Below are positions 46,423 through 55,471 of a stretch of 64,000 bases of DNA, in pieces (the first letter of the stretch is position 1; each line of letters opens with the position of its first letter). This DNA is from Brachybacterium fresconis (lineage in GTDB: Bacteria > Actinomycetota > Actinomycetes > Actinomycetales > Dermabacteraceae), in contig NZ_JAGIOC010000001.1 in the NCBI RefSeq assembly GCF_017876515.1, positions 1,364,001 to 1,428,000 on the forward strand, read 5' to 3'. A program made the position numbers and the translations under genes. Below the pieces are notes generated by a model. It ran no database searches. It was not told the DNA's origin and saw only the letters and a program-made list of their open reading frames with translations.

Positions 46423-48035
46423 GCGATCTCCTCCAGATCGGGTCGGGGCAGCGCGGCGACGAGCTCGCGCGTGTAGTCGTGCTCGGGGGCGAAGAACACC
46501 TCGTCGGCCGTGCCGGACTCCACGATCCGGCCGCCCTGCATCACCAGCACCCGGTCGCTGAGGTGGTGGACGACGCCGAGGTCGTGGGAGATGAACAGGT
46601 AGGCGGTGCCCAGCGCGTCCTGCAGGTCCGCGAGGAGGTCGAGGACCTGTGCCTGGATCGAGACGTCGAGGGCGGAGACCGGCTCGTCGAGGACGAGGAT
46701 CTCGGGACCGGGCGCAAGGGCGCGGGCGATGGAGACGCGCTGGCGCTGTCCTCCTGACAGGGTGAGCGGATGGCGGACGGCATGCTGCGGCTCGAGTCCG
46801 ACGGCGACGAGCAGCTCGTCGACCCGGGCGACCCGTTCGGCTCGACTCGTCGCGGCGGGCACCGCATCGGCGATCGTGCGGCCGACGGTCCAGCGGGGGT
46901 CGAAGGATCCCAGCGGGTCCTGGTGCACGACGCCGATGCGCCGTCGTCGCTCGCGACGCCGCCTCTCGGGCAGCCCGGACCACGGCCGTTGCCCCAGCAG
47001 GACACGGCCGGAGGTCGGATCGGTCAGCGCGAGCGCGATGCGGGCGAGGGTCGACTTGCCCGAGCCCGAGGCACCGACGATGCCCAGCGTCTCCCCGGCC
47101 CGCAGCTCGAAGGAGACGTCGTCGACCACGGTGCGTCCCCGGCCGTCGGGCCCGCGGAACTGCTTGGAGACCCCCTCGAGCGCGAGGGCCGGCCCGGCCG
47201 GGAGCTGCCGCTCGTCCCGGCGAACCTCGATCCGGGTCGGCGGGGCGTCGGAGAGCCGCCTCCCGCGCGAGTGCGCCGAGGGGACCGCGGCGATCAGCCG
47301 CTTCGTGTAGTCCTCGCGCGGCCGGGTGAGGACCTCGCTGGTGGGGCCCTGCTCGACGACGCGGCCGTCGTTCATGACCAGCACCTGGTCGGCCAGCCGC
47401 TCCACCACGGCCAGGTCATGGCTGATCAGGACGACGGCCCGTCCGTCCCCGAGGCTCTTCTCGAGCAGCGCGAGGATCTGCGTCTGCACGGTGACGTCGA
47501 GCGCCGTGGTGGGCTCGTCGGCGATGAGGATCTCGGGCCCGAGGGCGAGGGCGGCGGCGATCAGCGCCCTCTGCCGCAGGCCCCCGGAGAGCGCGCCCGG
47601 CAGCTGCCGAGCGCGCAGCTCCGGCTCGGGCACCCCTGCCGCCTCGAGCAGCTCGAGCGTTCGGGGCCACCGGTCCGCACGCGGAACGCCGTGGATACGC
47701 AGCGGTTCCGCGATCTCCGCCCCGACGGTCCGCAACGGGTCGAGGGAGACGAGCGCGTCCTGGAGGACGTACCCGATCCTGCTCCCCCGCAGGCGCCGGA
47801 GCTCGGCCGCCGAGCACGTGAGGAGGTCCGCCCCGGCTTCGAGCGTCGTCGCGGTGACCTGGGCGCGGTCGCCGTTCAGACCCAGCAGGGAGCGCGCGGT
47901 GACGGACTTTCCGGAGCCGGATTCGCCCACGATCCCCAGGCAGCTTCCGGCCCGGACCGAGAAGGACACGTCCTGGACGACCTGGGTCCCATCGAAGGCG
48001 ACCGAGAGGTTCTCGACGTTTATCGGCGCGCTCAT
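46419..48035 (-). CDS. Fused two-domain peptide/nickel-type ABC transporter ATPase (DppD-DppF fusion)
   Basis: 538 residues with two complete nucleotide-binding domains, unlike the usual separate DppD and DppF. Domain 1: Walker A G-E-S-G-S-G-K-S-V-T-A-R-S, signature L-S-G-G-L-R-Q-R, Walker B with I-L-I-A-D-E-P-T-T-A-L-D-V. Domain 2 (after about residue 270): Walker A G-A-S-G-S-G-K-S-T-L-A-R-I, signature L-S-G-G-Q-R-Q-R, Walker B L-V-L-D-E-P-V-S-A-L-D-V. Linker carries the R-L-I-A-A-V-P-S tail typical of Opp/Dpp ATPases. Its start overlaps the permease stop by 4 bp, and its stop overlaps the monooxygenase ATG by 4 bp. Confidence 0.93.
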   Translation of the reverse strand: MSAPINVENLSVAFDGTQVVQDVSFSVRAGSCLGIVGESGSGKSVTARSLLGLNGDRAQVTATTLEAGADLLTCSAAELRRLRGSRIGYVLQDALVSLDPLRTVGAEIAEPLRIHGVPRADRWPRTLELLEAAGVPEPELRARQLPGALSGGLRQRALIAAALALGPEILIADEPTTALDVTVQTQILALLEKSLGDGRAVVLISHDLAVVERLADQVLVMNDGRVVEQGPTSEVLTRPREDYTKRLIAAVPSAHSRGRRLSDAPPTRIEVRRDERQLPAGPALALEGVSKQFRGPDGRGRTVVDDVSFELRAGETLGIVGASGSGKSTLARIALALTDPTSGRVLLGQRPWSGLPERRRRERRRRIGVVHQDPLGSFDPRWTVGRTIADAVPAATSRAERVARVDELLVAVGLEPQHAVRHPLTLSGGQRQRVSIARALAPGPEILVLDEPVSALDVSIQAQVLDLLADLQDALGTAYLFISHDLGVVHHLSDRVLVMQGGRIVESGTADEVFFAPEHDYTRELVAALPRPDLEEIA

Positions 48036-48922
48036 CGGAGGATCCCGGAATCGTTGATGCGCTGCAGGTGCCGGCCGAGCACGGTGAGCGAGAGGGTGAA
48101 CAGGACGATCGTGATGCCGGGGAAGAAGTCCATCCACCATGCCTGCTGGATGTAGGTGCGTCCCGCGTTGAGCATCGCTCCCCATTCCGCCGTGGGCGGC
48201 TGGACCCCCATGCCGAGGAAGCCGAGCGCCGCGGCCCAGACGATCGCTTGGCCGATGCCCAGCGTGATCAGGACGGTCAGCGGCCGGAAGGCGTTCGGCA
48301 GGAGGGTGCGCAGCAGGATCCGGGCCGGCGGATGACCGAGGGCGCGGGCGGCCTCGACGTACAGCGAGCCACGCACAGCGAGCACCTGGCCGCGGACCAT
48401 GCGCGCGTACCCCGGCATCGTCGCGACGCCGACCGCGACCATCTGGGTCAGGGCGCTGTTGCCGTAGACGGCGATGAGGATCATCGCCAGCAGGATCCCG
48501 GGGAAGGCGTACAGCACCTCGATCACCCGGGTGACGGTGGCGTCGGCGAACCGCCCCGCGAGGCCCCCGACGAGACCGAGCACGAGCGCCCCGACCAGGC
48601 CGATCGCGGTAGCACCCAGTCCGATGGCCAGCGACTGGCCGGCGCCGTGGATGACCCTGCTGAACACGTCGCGCCCCGACTGGTCGGTGCCGAAGACGTG
48701 CTGGATGCTGGGGGCGTCGAAGCTCTCCGACAGGCTGATCTCGAGCGGGTCCTGCGGAGCGAGCAGATCGGGCAGCAGCGCCGCGAGGAGGACCAGCGCG
48801 ACGACGGCACCTGCCGCCCAGACACCAGGACCTCCCAGAGCGGGGTGGCGTCGGAGGCGCCGTACGGGGCGCGCGCCCTCCTCGAGCGCGGGGGCCTCGG
48901 GAGCAGGTGCCAGGACGGTCAT
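48032..48922 (-). CDS. Dpp/Nik-type ABC transporter permease (DppC-like)
   Basis: Membrane permease of 296 residues. After a Pro/Ala-rich N terminus come six helices with the OppC_N segment (L-L-A-P-Q-D-P-L) and the H-V-F-G-T-D-Q-S-G-R-D-V-F-S-R-V-I-H motif that defines DppC/OppC. The EAA loop reads E-A-A-R-A-L-G-H-P-P-A-R-I-L-L-R-T-L-L-P-N. Pairs with the DppB-like gene, with ATGA overlaps at both ends. Substrate not fixed by sequence; cluster context suggests an organosulfur or related compound. Confidence 0.93.
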   Translation of the reverse strand: MTVLAPAPEAPALEEGARPVRRLRRHPALGGPGVWAAGAVVALVLLAALLPDLLAPQDPLEISLSESFDAPSIQHVFGTDQSGRDVFSRVIHGAGQSLAIGLGATAIGLVGALVLGLVGGLAGRFADATVTRVIEVLYAFPGILLAMILIAVYGNSALTQMVAVGVATMPGYARMVRGQVLAVRGSLYVEAARALGHPPARILLRTLLPNAFRPLTVLITLGIGQAIVWAAALGFLGMGVQPPTAEWGAMLNAGRTYIQQAWWMDFFPGITIVLFTLSLTVLGRHLQRINDSGILR

Positions 48923-49956
48923 GAGGTGGCTCCGATCGAGCTGCGCAGTCGGGGGTCGACCGCGACATAGGCGAGATCCGTGAGGACGTTGGCGACGACA
49001 TAGACGAGGGCCACCACGAGAGTGACGCCGACGACCAGGGGGAGGTCCTGGGCGGTCACGGCCGCGACCAGCACCTGTCCGATCCCTTGGCGGGAGAAGA
49101 TCACCTCGACCACGACCGCTCCGGAGATGAGGGAGCCCAGCCCCCATCCCGACAGGGCGATGCCGGGCAGCGCCGCATGGCGCAGCACATGACGCCATCG
49201 CACGTCCCCGGGCCCCGCGCCGCGGGAGAGGGCCGAGAGCACGAAGGGTTGACGCTGTGCCGCCTCGAACTCGTCGCGGGTGACCTGCGCGAGGAAGCCG
49301 CCGAGCGGTATGCCGAGGGTCAGCGAGGGCAGGATCATGCCCAGCGGTCCCCCGTCGACGACCGGCAGCCAGCCCAGCACGACGGCGAAGACGACCAGGA
49401 GCAGCACTCCCAGCCAGAAGGGCGGCAGTGCGGCCAGGACGACCTCGAGGGCCGATCCGATCCGGCCGATGGCCCCGGGGCGACCAGCCGTGATCAGCGT
49501 CGAGGCGAGCGCGAGCACCCAGGCGACGACCAGCGCCGCAGCCGTGAGCTGCAGGGTCGGCAGGATCTGCGCGCCGATGACGTCGAGGACGGGTTCCTTC
49601 ATGGTGTAGGACTCGCCGAGGTCGAGCTGGACCAGACCGCCCAGGAACGCGGCGTACTGCACGAGGAGGGGGTCGTCGAAGCCGTACTGCTCCCGGACCG
49701 CCTGGACCGTCGCCTCGGGCGGATTCGCCGAGGCACCGCCGAGGATCGCGAGGGCAGGGTCCCCGGGGACCAGGTGCTGGAGGAAGAACACGATCGTGGC
49801 GACCGCCCACAGCAGCAGGAGCGAGGATCCCACCTGCGCGGCGAGGCGGCGGAGCACCGGGGGGACCCGGGGCCCGGAGCGGACGGAGCTCTGGGCGGCA
49901 GACGAGTCAGCGGCAGGCGGGTCGGAGACCGACGGATCAGCGGCAGCGGTGGCCAT
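48919..49956 (-). CDS. Dpp/Nik-type ABC transporter permease (DppB-like)
   Basis: Membrane permease of 345 residues. A Ser/Asp/Ala-rich N-terminal tail of about 35 residues precedes helix 1 (L-L-L-L-W-A-V-A-T-I-V-F-F-L-Q), the H-L-V-P-G-D-P-A-L motif, and Y-G-F-D-D-P-L-L-V-Q-Y, all standard in DppB. The EAA-like loop is S-R-G-A-G-P-G-D-V-R-W-R-H-V-L-R-H-A-A-L-P. It starts 2 bp before the end of the binding-protein gene's stop codon region and is co-translated with DppC. Confidence 0.93.
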   Translation of the reverse strand: MATAAADPSVSDPPAADSSAAQSSVRSGPRVPPVLRRLAAQVGSSLLLLWAVATIVFFLQHLVPGDPALAILGGASANPPEATVQAVREQYGFDDPLLVQYAAFLGGLVQLDLGESYTMKEPVLDVIGAQILPTLQLTAAALVVAWVLALASTLITAGRPGAIGRIGSALEVVLAALPPFWLGVLLLVVFAVVLGWLPVVDGGPLGMILPSLTLGIPLGGFLAQVTRDEFEAAQRQPFVLSALSRGAGPGDVRWRHVLRHAALPGIALSGWGLGSLISGAVVVEVIFSRQGIGQVLVAAVTAQDLPLVVGVTLVVALVYVVANVLTDLAYVAVDPRLRSSIGATS

Positions 49957-49957
49957 C

Positions 49958-51613
49958 TCAGCGCCCTCCTCGGACCAGGTAGGCGTCGTGGAGGACGGGT
50001 TCGCCCTCGCTCGGTTCGATCCAGATGTCGCGGACCAGATCGGAGCGGACGGCGAGGCGCGTCTGGATCGGGTAGAGCGGGACGTGCCAGGTCCGGGCGA
50101 CGAGAAGTTCCTGCGCCCGCGAGTAGAGCGCCACCTGCTCCTCGGCATCGGTGGTGGCCGCGGCGGCGAGCAGCGTCTCGTCGAGCTCCTCGTCGTAGTC
50201 CTGGGACACGTTCTGGCCGTTGCCGAGCTCCAGCGTCTCCTGCGAGAACTTGATGTACATGACGTTCGGCGTCGGACTGTTCCAGTAGCGCCCCTGGATG
50301 TCGTACCGCGTCGGGTCGCTCTTCATCGCGGTCATCGTGGCGGCGTCGGAGGGGAGCAGCTCGATCTTCACCCCCACGCGCTTCTCCATGGCCTGGAAGT
50401 TCTGATAGATGGTGAGGTCCGCCGGCGGGGTCTCCCCCGGATCCGAGGCGTAGGGCAGACGGAGGGCGAGGGTCCTGCCCTCCTTCATGCGGTACCCCTC
50501 GGCATCGCGCCCGGTCCAGCCCGCCTCGTCCAGGAGGTCGTTCGCCCGCCCGGGGTCATAGGGGAAGGGCTCATGGAATCGTTCGTCGTACGCCGGGGTC
50601 CCCGAGGAGACGGCATTGCCCTCGTAGGGGAAGACGCCCGCGTAGGCGCTGGCGACGATCCCCCGCGCGTCGGAGGCGTGCACGATCGCGCGGCGCACCC
50701 GGAGGTCGTCGAGCGCCGGGTCGGTCGTGTTGAGGTCGAGGGCGAACGGGACCCCCGAGTGGATGAAGTCCTCGGTGTCGATGGTGTCGTCGGCCCGGGC
50801 GGCCGGGACCGACTCGGGCGGCAGGTTGAAGATCGCGTGTGCTCTGCCGGACTGCAGCGCCCCGAAGCGGGCCGTGTTGTCCGGGAGGAACCGCCAGGTC
50901 ACCTTCTCGAGATAGGCGGGTCCCTGGTGCTTCGCATCAGCGGGCGCCGAGGTGTAGTTCTCGTTGCGGATCATCACGACCTCGCGGTTGCGCTTCCACT
51001 CGGTGACGATGAACGGCCCGGTCCCGACCGGCGCGAGGCAGTTCTCCTCCAGGCCTCGTGCCATCGCCGCCGGGGACTCGATCCCGAAGAAGGCCTGGGA
51101 GAGCACCGTCAGCAGCGGTGAGTACGGGCGCTTCAGGGTCAGACGCACGATGTGCTCCGAGATCGCCTCGGCGGACTCGAAGTACGGCGAGAGGTAGAGC
51201 AGGGCGGTCGAGGACTGCGTCGCGGGGTCCATGATCTGCTCGACGTTGGCGACCACGGCCTGCGCGTCCAGCGACTCCCCGTCCGTGAACTCGACGCCCT
51301 CCTTCAGCGTGAAGTCGTAGATGAGGCCGTCCGAGGAGATCTCCCAGGACTCGGCGAGCCAGGGCACCACCGTGCCGTCCTCCTGCATCGAGACCAGGGA
51401 GTCGAGGTACTGCCGTGCGATGTACGTCTGCGGCATGTCTCCGCTGTTGTGCGGGTCGAGACAGGTCGGCTCGCGATCCGTGGCGTACACCAGCTCCCCT
51501 CCCGACCTCGTTCCGGTGGGAAGGGTCGCGGACGGGGCGGGCGGCCCGCAGGCGGCGAGGCCGGTGCTCGCACCGGCGACGCCGATCGCGGCGAGCAGAT
51601 GTCGTCGACGCAC
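49958..51613 (-). CDS. Family 5 extracellular solute-binding lipoprotein
   Basis: 551-residue periplasmic-binding-type lipoprotein of the Dpp/Opp/Nik class. The signal peptide R-R-R-H-L-L-A-A-I-G-V ends in a lipobox, T-G-L-A-A-C (Cys22). Family signatures are T-C-L-D-P-H-N-S-G-D, L-A-E-S-W-E-I-S-S-D-G-L-I-Y-D-F-T-L-K-E-G-V-E-F-T-D-G and P-V-G-T-G-P-F-I-V-T-E-W. GTG start at 51613 with AGGAGG six bases upstream. First gene of the minus-strand operon; likely delivers the substrate oxidised by the two flanking monooxygenases. Confidence 0.93.
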   Translation of the reverse strand: MRRRHLLAAIGVAGASTGLAACGPPAPSATLPTGTRSGGELVYATDREPTCLDPHNSGDMPQTYIARQYLDSLVSMQEDGTVVPWLAESWEISSDGLIYDFTLKEGVEFTDGESLDAQAVVANVEQIMDPATQSSTALLYLSPYFESAEAISEHIVRLTLKRPYSPLLTVLSQAFFGIESPAAMARGLEENCLAPVGTGPFIVTEWKRNREVVMIRNENYTSAPADAKHQGPAYLEKVTWRFLPDNTARFGALQSGRAHAIFNLPPESVPAARADDTIDTEDFIHSGVPFALDLNTTDPALDDLRVRRAIVHASDARGIVASAYAGVFPYEGNAVSSGTPAYDERFHEPFPYDPGRANDLLDEAGWTGRDAEGYRMKEGRTLALRLPYASDPGETPPADLTIYQNFQAMEKRVGVKIELLPSDAATMTAMKSDPTRYDIQGRYWNSPTPNVMYIKFSQETLELGNGQNVSQDYDEELDETLLAAAATTDAEEQVALYSRAQELLVARTWHVPLYPIQTRLAVRSDLVRDIWIEPSEGEPVLHDAYLVRGGR

Positions 51614-51852
51614 GATGGACCTCCTGGTTCTCGTCGGGTCGTCGGGTTCTTCCCGTGCTTGTCATGGAACGATCGCCGAGAACTCTAAGTACAGCTTGGG
51701 GCTGGCCAAAGTTTTATGACGGGGCGCGAACGAGTGCGTCGGCGTCGGGCCCGACGGTTCTTCGGCCGTCATCGGGGTTCACGCCGGATGCGCACCCGGG
51801 CCCCGACGACACATCGTGCAGGGGTCCGCCCCTCCCCCACGATCGGAGCCTC
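51614..51852. promoter_or_regulatory. Divergent promoter region of the monooxygenase/ABC cluster
   Basis: The 239-bp region between two divergent transcription units. An AT-richer stretch at about 51680-51720 includes AACTCTAAGTACAGC and CCAAAGTTTTATG. On the minus strand TTGGCC and TAGAGT are 16 bp apart, a weak promoter candidate for the ABC operon. No clear regulator palindrome and no regulator gene nearby. Confidence 0.4.
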
Positions 51853-53211
51853 ATGAGCCCCAAGCCACTGATCCTGAACCTCTTCGAGATGAACTGCGTC
51901 GGGCACATCACCCACGGCCTCTGGCGCCTGCCGGGGAACAACCGGCACCGCTACACCGACGTGAGCTACTGGACCGAGCTCGCGCGCCTGGCGGAGGACG
52001 GCGGCTTCACCGCGATCTTCCTCGCCGACGTCGTCGGTGCCTACGACACGTACGGCGGGTCGGCCGAGGCCGCGCTGCGCGAAGGGCTGCAGATCCCCAA
52101 CAACGACCCCATGCTCGTGGTTCCGGCGATGGCCGCCGTCACCGAACGGCTCTCCTTCGGGATCACCTTCTCCACCAGCTACGAGCCGCCCTTCGCCTTC
52201 GCCCGCCGCATGTCCACCCTGGACCATCTCACCGGGGGCCGCGTGGGCTGGAACATCGTCACCTCCTACCTCCCCAACGCCGCGCGCAACTTCGGCCTGG
52301 CCGAGGAGATCGAGCACGACCGCCGCTACGAGATCGCCGACGAGTACCTCGAGGTCCTCTACAAGCTGTGGGAGGGCTCCTGGGACGAGGACGCCGTGGT
52401 GCGGGACGTCGAGGGGAACCTGTACAGCGATCCGACCAAGGTCCACCGCATCGACCATGCGGGCGCGAACTTCTCCGTCGCCGGACCCCATCTCTCCGAG
52501 CCCTCGCCCCAGCGCACCCCCACCTTGATCCTCGCCACCGCCTCTCCGGCGGGAGCGGTGCGGGCAGGGCAGAACGCAGAGCTCGTATTCACCCACGGCC
52601 CTCTGCTGGAGAAGACCGCACCGGCGGTGCGGGCCGCGGCGGAGGAGGCGGGGCGCGACCCGCAGGAGCCGAAGTTCATCGTCCAGGCCGCCGTGATCAC
52701 GGGGCGGACCCAGCAGGAGGTCGACGAGAAGCTCGCGCAGTATCACGCCCACCGCTCCACCGAGGGACTGCTCGTCCACCAGTCGGTGCCGATCCGTGCT
52801 CTCGAGCACCCGCGGGAGCGGACCATCGCAGAGGCGCTCGAGGTCGAGGGACTGCCGGCCGACACCCCGGTGGGTCGCCGTGGCACCCAGGAGACGGTCG
52901 GGGACCTGCTGGCCGCCGTCGACGAGGCCTGGCACGACCGCTTCTTCGTGGCCGGGACGCCGGAGGCCGTGGCCGACGCGATCGAGCACTGGCTCGACGT
53001 CGACGGGATCGACGGGATCAATCTGCGCCAATACCACTCCTTCGACACGGTCCGGGACTTCGCCGAGCTGATCTCACCGATCCTCCGCCGCCGCGGGCGG
53101 CTCCCGGAGCGCAGCGGCACGATGCGCCGCCAGCTCACCGGCCACGACCGACTGCCGACGGAGCACCCGGCCACCCGTTTCCGCGGTGCCTTCGCGGGGG
53201 TCGGTGTCTGA
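51853..53211 (+). CDS. LLM-class flavin-dependent monooxygenase (NtaA/SnaA/DszA family)
   Basis: 452 residues, FMNH2-dependent bacterial luciferase-like enzyme. Diagnostic segments are P-L-I-L-N-L-F-E-M-N, G-L-W-R-L-P-G-N-N-R-H-R-Y-T-D-V-S-Y-W, A-I-F-L-A-D-V-V-G-A-Y-D-T-Y, T-F-S-T-S-Y-E-P-P-F-A-F-A-R-R-M-S-T-L-D-H-L-T-G-G-R, W-N-I-V-T-S-Y and H-A-G-A-N-F-S-V-A-G-P-H-L-S-E-P-S-P-Q-R-T-P, shared by nitrilotriacetate, pristinamycin and dibenzothiophene-sulfone monooxygenases. CGGAG precedes the ATG. Divergent from the Dpp-type operon ending in an SfnB/DszC-like gene, a pairing seen in sulfur-scavenging loci. The exact substrate is open. Confidence 0.9.
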   Translation: MSPKPLILNLFEMNCVGHITHGLWRLPGNNRHRYTDVSYWTELARLAEDGGFTAIFLADVVGAYDTYGGSAEAALREGLQIPNNDPMLVVPAMAAVTERLSFGITFSTSYEPPFAFARRMSTLDHLTGGRVGWNIVTSYLPNAARNFGLAEEIEHDRRYEIADEYLEVLYKLWEGSWDEDAVVRDVEGNLYSDPTKVHRIDHAGANFSVAGPHLSEPSPQRTPTLILATASPAGAVRAGQNAELVFTHGPLLEKTAPAVRAAAEEAGRDPQEPKFIVQAAVITGRTQQEVDEKLAQYHAHRSTEGLLVHQSVPIRALEHPRERTIAEALEVEGLPADTPVGRRGTQETVGDLLAAVDEAWHDRFFVAGTPEAVADAIEHWLDVDGIDGINLRQYHSFDTVRDFAELISPILRRRGRLPERSGTMRRQLTGHDRLPTEHPATRFRGAFAGVGV

Positions 53212-53245
53212 CCCCGTCTTGCGCTCAGGACGGACACCCCGTAAC

Positions 53246-53264
53246 TTTGGTGAGGCTAACCTAA
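53246..53264. promoter_or_regulatory. DtxR/IdeR iron box upstream of the siderophore uptake operon
   Basis: TTTGGTGAGGCTAACCTAA matches the 19-bp consensus TTAGGTTAGGCTAACCTAA at 17 of 19 positions. It is 85 bp before the binding-protein ATG. Confidence 0.88.
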
Positions 53265-53349
53265 ATGCTGACCCGGGCGTGTGGACCTCGACCCCGTCGT
53301 GCCGGGCCCGTCCTGACGCGCGTCCGCGCGCACCACCGAAAGGCCCCCG

Positions 53350-54405
53350 ATGCCACAGATCTCCCGCCGTGTGTTCGCCGGCTCCTCCCTCGCCCTCGCC
53401 GCCGCGCTGGCCGGCTGCTCCTCCGGGGGCGCGTCCGGGACCGGCGGCTCGGACGGCGGGGGCGATCCGGGCGGCGGCACCTCCGCGGACGGCACCGAGA
53501 TCACCATCGAGCACGCCTTCGGCACCACCACGATCCCGGCTGTCCCCGAGGTGGTCACGACGGTCGCCTGGGCCAATCACGAGGTCCCGCTGGCCCTCGG
53601 GGTGGTCCCTGCCGGCATGGCCGCGGCAAATTTCGGCGATGACGACAGCAACGGTCTGCTGCCCTGGGTCCAGGAGGCGCTCGAGGAGCTCGGCGCGGAG
53701 ACGCCGGTGCTGTTCGACGAGACCGACGGCATCGACTTCGAAGGGGTGGCGGACACCGCGCCCGAGGTGATCCTCGCGGCGTACTCCGGGCTCACCCAGG
53801 AGGACTGCGACACCCTCACCCAGATCGCACCGACGGTGCCCTACCCCGAGATCGCCTGGGGCACGCCCTGGCGCGAGATGATCACGGTCAACGCCACCGG
53901 GATGGGCAGGGCGTCCGAGGGTGATCAGCTGGTCACGGACCTCGAGGCGCAGATCGAGGAGGCCGTCGCAGCACATCCGGCGATCACCGGCAAGAACGTC
54001 ATGTTCCTGACCCACGTGGACACCACCGACCTCTCCGAGGTCAGCTTCTACACCGCCCATGACACCCGGACGATGTTCTTCGAGGACCTCGGCATGGCCA
54101 TCGCCCCGAGCGTGGTCGCGGCCTCCGAGGAGACCGAGGAGTTCTCCTCGACCGTCAGCGCCGAGAACGCCGACGTCTTCAGCGACGTGGAGATCATCGT
54201 GACCTACGGCGACGAGTCCCTGCTGGCGGCGCTCGAGGCCGACCCGCTGCTGTCCCAGATGCCTGCGGTCTCACGCGGCGCGGTGGTGAACCTTCCCAGC
54301 AACAGCCCGCTGGGCACTGCCGCGAACCCCACCCCGCTGGCGATCCCGTACATCCTCGAGGACTACCTGGCCGAGCTGGACCGCGCGGCGTCGGCCTCCG
54401 CCTGA
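53350..54405 (+). CDS. Ferric-siderophore ABC substrate-binding lipoprotein
   Basis: Class III (FepB/FhuD-type) binding protein, 351 residues. Signal with R-R-V-F-A-G-S and a lipobox, A-L-A-G-C (Cys23), followed by a Gly/Ser/Asp linker. The mature part begins with the I-T-I-E-H-A-F-G-T-T-T-I-P-A-V-P-E-V-V-T-T strand typical of this class, then the P-L-A-L-G-V-V-P-A-G-M lobe and P-E-V-I-L-A-A-Y-S-G-L-T-Q-E. It lies 85 bp after an iron box and is the first gene of an uptake operon with two permeases and an ATPase. A ferric hydroxamate is the likely ligand since desferrioxamine-type genes converge on this operon. Confidence 0.93.
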   Translation: MPQISRRVFAGSSLALAAALAGCSSGGASGTGGSDGGGDPGGGTSADGTEITIEHAFGTTTIPAVPEVVTTVAWANHEVPLALGVVPAGMAAANFGDDDSNGLLPWVQEALEELGAETPVLFDETDGIDFEGVADTAPEVILAAYSGLTQEDCDTLTQIAPTVPYPEIAWGTPWREMITVNATGMGRASEGDQLVTDLEAQIEEAVAAHPAITGKNVMFLTHVDTTDLSEVSFYTAHDTRTMFFEDLGMAIAPSVVAASEETEEFSSTVSAENADVFSDVEIIVTYGDESLLAALEADPLLSQMPAVSRGAVVNLPSNSPLGTAANPTPLAIPYILEDYLAELDRAASASA

Positions 54406-54424
54406 TCGCGTCACCCGCACCTCG

Positions 54425-55471
54425 ATGACCACGAGAATCGGCTCCCCGCCCGGGACGACCGCCGCCACGCTGCGGCGGTCGACCCGGACGCGTTCCCTGT
54501 GGCTGCTGCTCACCGTGACCGTGCTCCTCGCCGTCGCGGTGGCCTCGGTGACGATCGGGGCCCGCGACGTCGGGGCGCAGGACGTCCTCGCCGCGATCGG
54601 AGGGTCGACGGACGGCTTCGGCGCCGCCGCGGTCGCCAAGCGCATCCCCCGTACGCTGCTCGCCGCCCTCGCGGGCGCCGCACTGGGCGTCTCCGGGGCC
54701 GTCATGCAGGGCGTGACCCGCAATCCCCTCGCGGATCCGGGGATCCTCGGCATCAACACCGGGGCCTCCCTCGCCGTGGTGATCGGCATCGCCCACTTCG
54801 GGCTCGCCGCTGCCTCGACGTTCATCTGGGTGGCGATCCTCGGGGCGGCCGCCACCGCCGCGCTCGTGTACGTGCTGGGGTCCCTCGGTCAGGGCGGGGC
54901 GACCCCCTTGAAGCTGGCCCTGGCGGGTGCTGCGACCGGGGCGGCGCTGACCTCGTTCATCAGCGCGGTCGTGCTGCCGCGCTCCGACATCGGCGACAGC
55001 GTGCGCTCCTGGCAGATCGGCGGCGTGGGCGGCGGGACCTACGCCTCGCTGCAGCAGGTCGCACCGTTCCTGCTCGCCGGGTTCGTCCTGTCGCTGCTGT
55101 GCTCGCGCGGGATGAACACGCTGGCTCTGGGCGATGAGCTCGCCGCCGGGCTCGGCGAGCGCGTGGCCCTCACCCGCGCCGTCGCGGCGCTCGGCGCGGT
55201 GGTGCTGTGCGGCGCTGCGACCGCCGTGACCGGCCCGATCGGCTTCGTCGGCCTCGTGGTCCCGCACGCCTGCCGACTGCTGATCGGTGTGGATCATCGC
55301 TGGCTGCTGCCCTTCAGCGCGGTGGTCGGGGCGATGCTGCTGACCGCGGCCGACGTGCTGGGCCGGGTCGTCTCGCGGCCCGCGGAGCTCGACGTCGGCA
55401 TCGTCACCGCGCTGATCGGCGCCCCGTTCTTCATCGCCATCGTGCGTCGGCAGAAGCTGGTGAGCCTGTGA
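54425..55471 (+). CDS. FecCD-family iron-siderophore ABC permease (1)
   Basis: 348-residue permease with about ten helices. Characteristic segments are R-I-P-R-T-L-L-A-A-L-A-G-A-A-L-G-V-S-G-A-V-M-Q-G-V-T-R-N-P-L-A-D-P-G-I-L-G, then G-A-A-T-G-A-A-L-T-S-F-I, and T-G-P-I-G-F-V-G-L-V-V-P-H-A-C-R, which with R-P-A-E-L-D-V-G forms the ATPase docking side. Starts at ATG 54425 (no strong ribosome site seen) and its stop overlaps the next gene's GTG start (GTGA at 55468-55471). Partner of the following permease. Confidence 0.95.
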   Translation: MTTRIGSPPGTTAATLRRSTRTRSLWLLLTVTVLLAVAVASVTIGARDVGAQDVLAAIGGSTDGFGAAAVAKRIPRTLLAALAGAALGVSGAVMQGVTRNPLADPGILGINTGASLAVVIGIAHFGLAAASTFIWVAILGAAATAALVYVLGSLGQGGATPLKLALAGAATGAALTSFISAVVLPRSDIGDSVRSWQIGGVGGGTYASLQQVAPFLLAGFVLSLLCSRGMNTLALGDELAAGLGERVALTRAVAALGAVVLCGAATAVTGPIGFVGLVVPHACRLLIGVDHRWLLPFSAVVGAMLLTAADVLGRVVSRPAELDVGIVTALIGAPFFIAIVRRQKLVSL

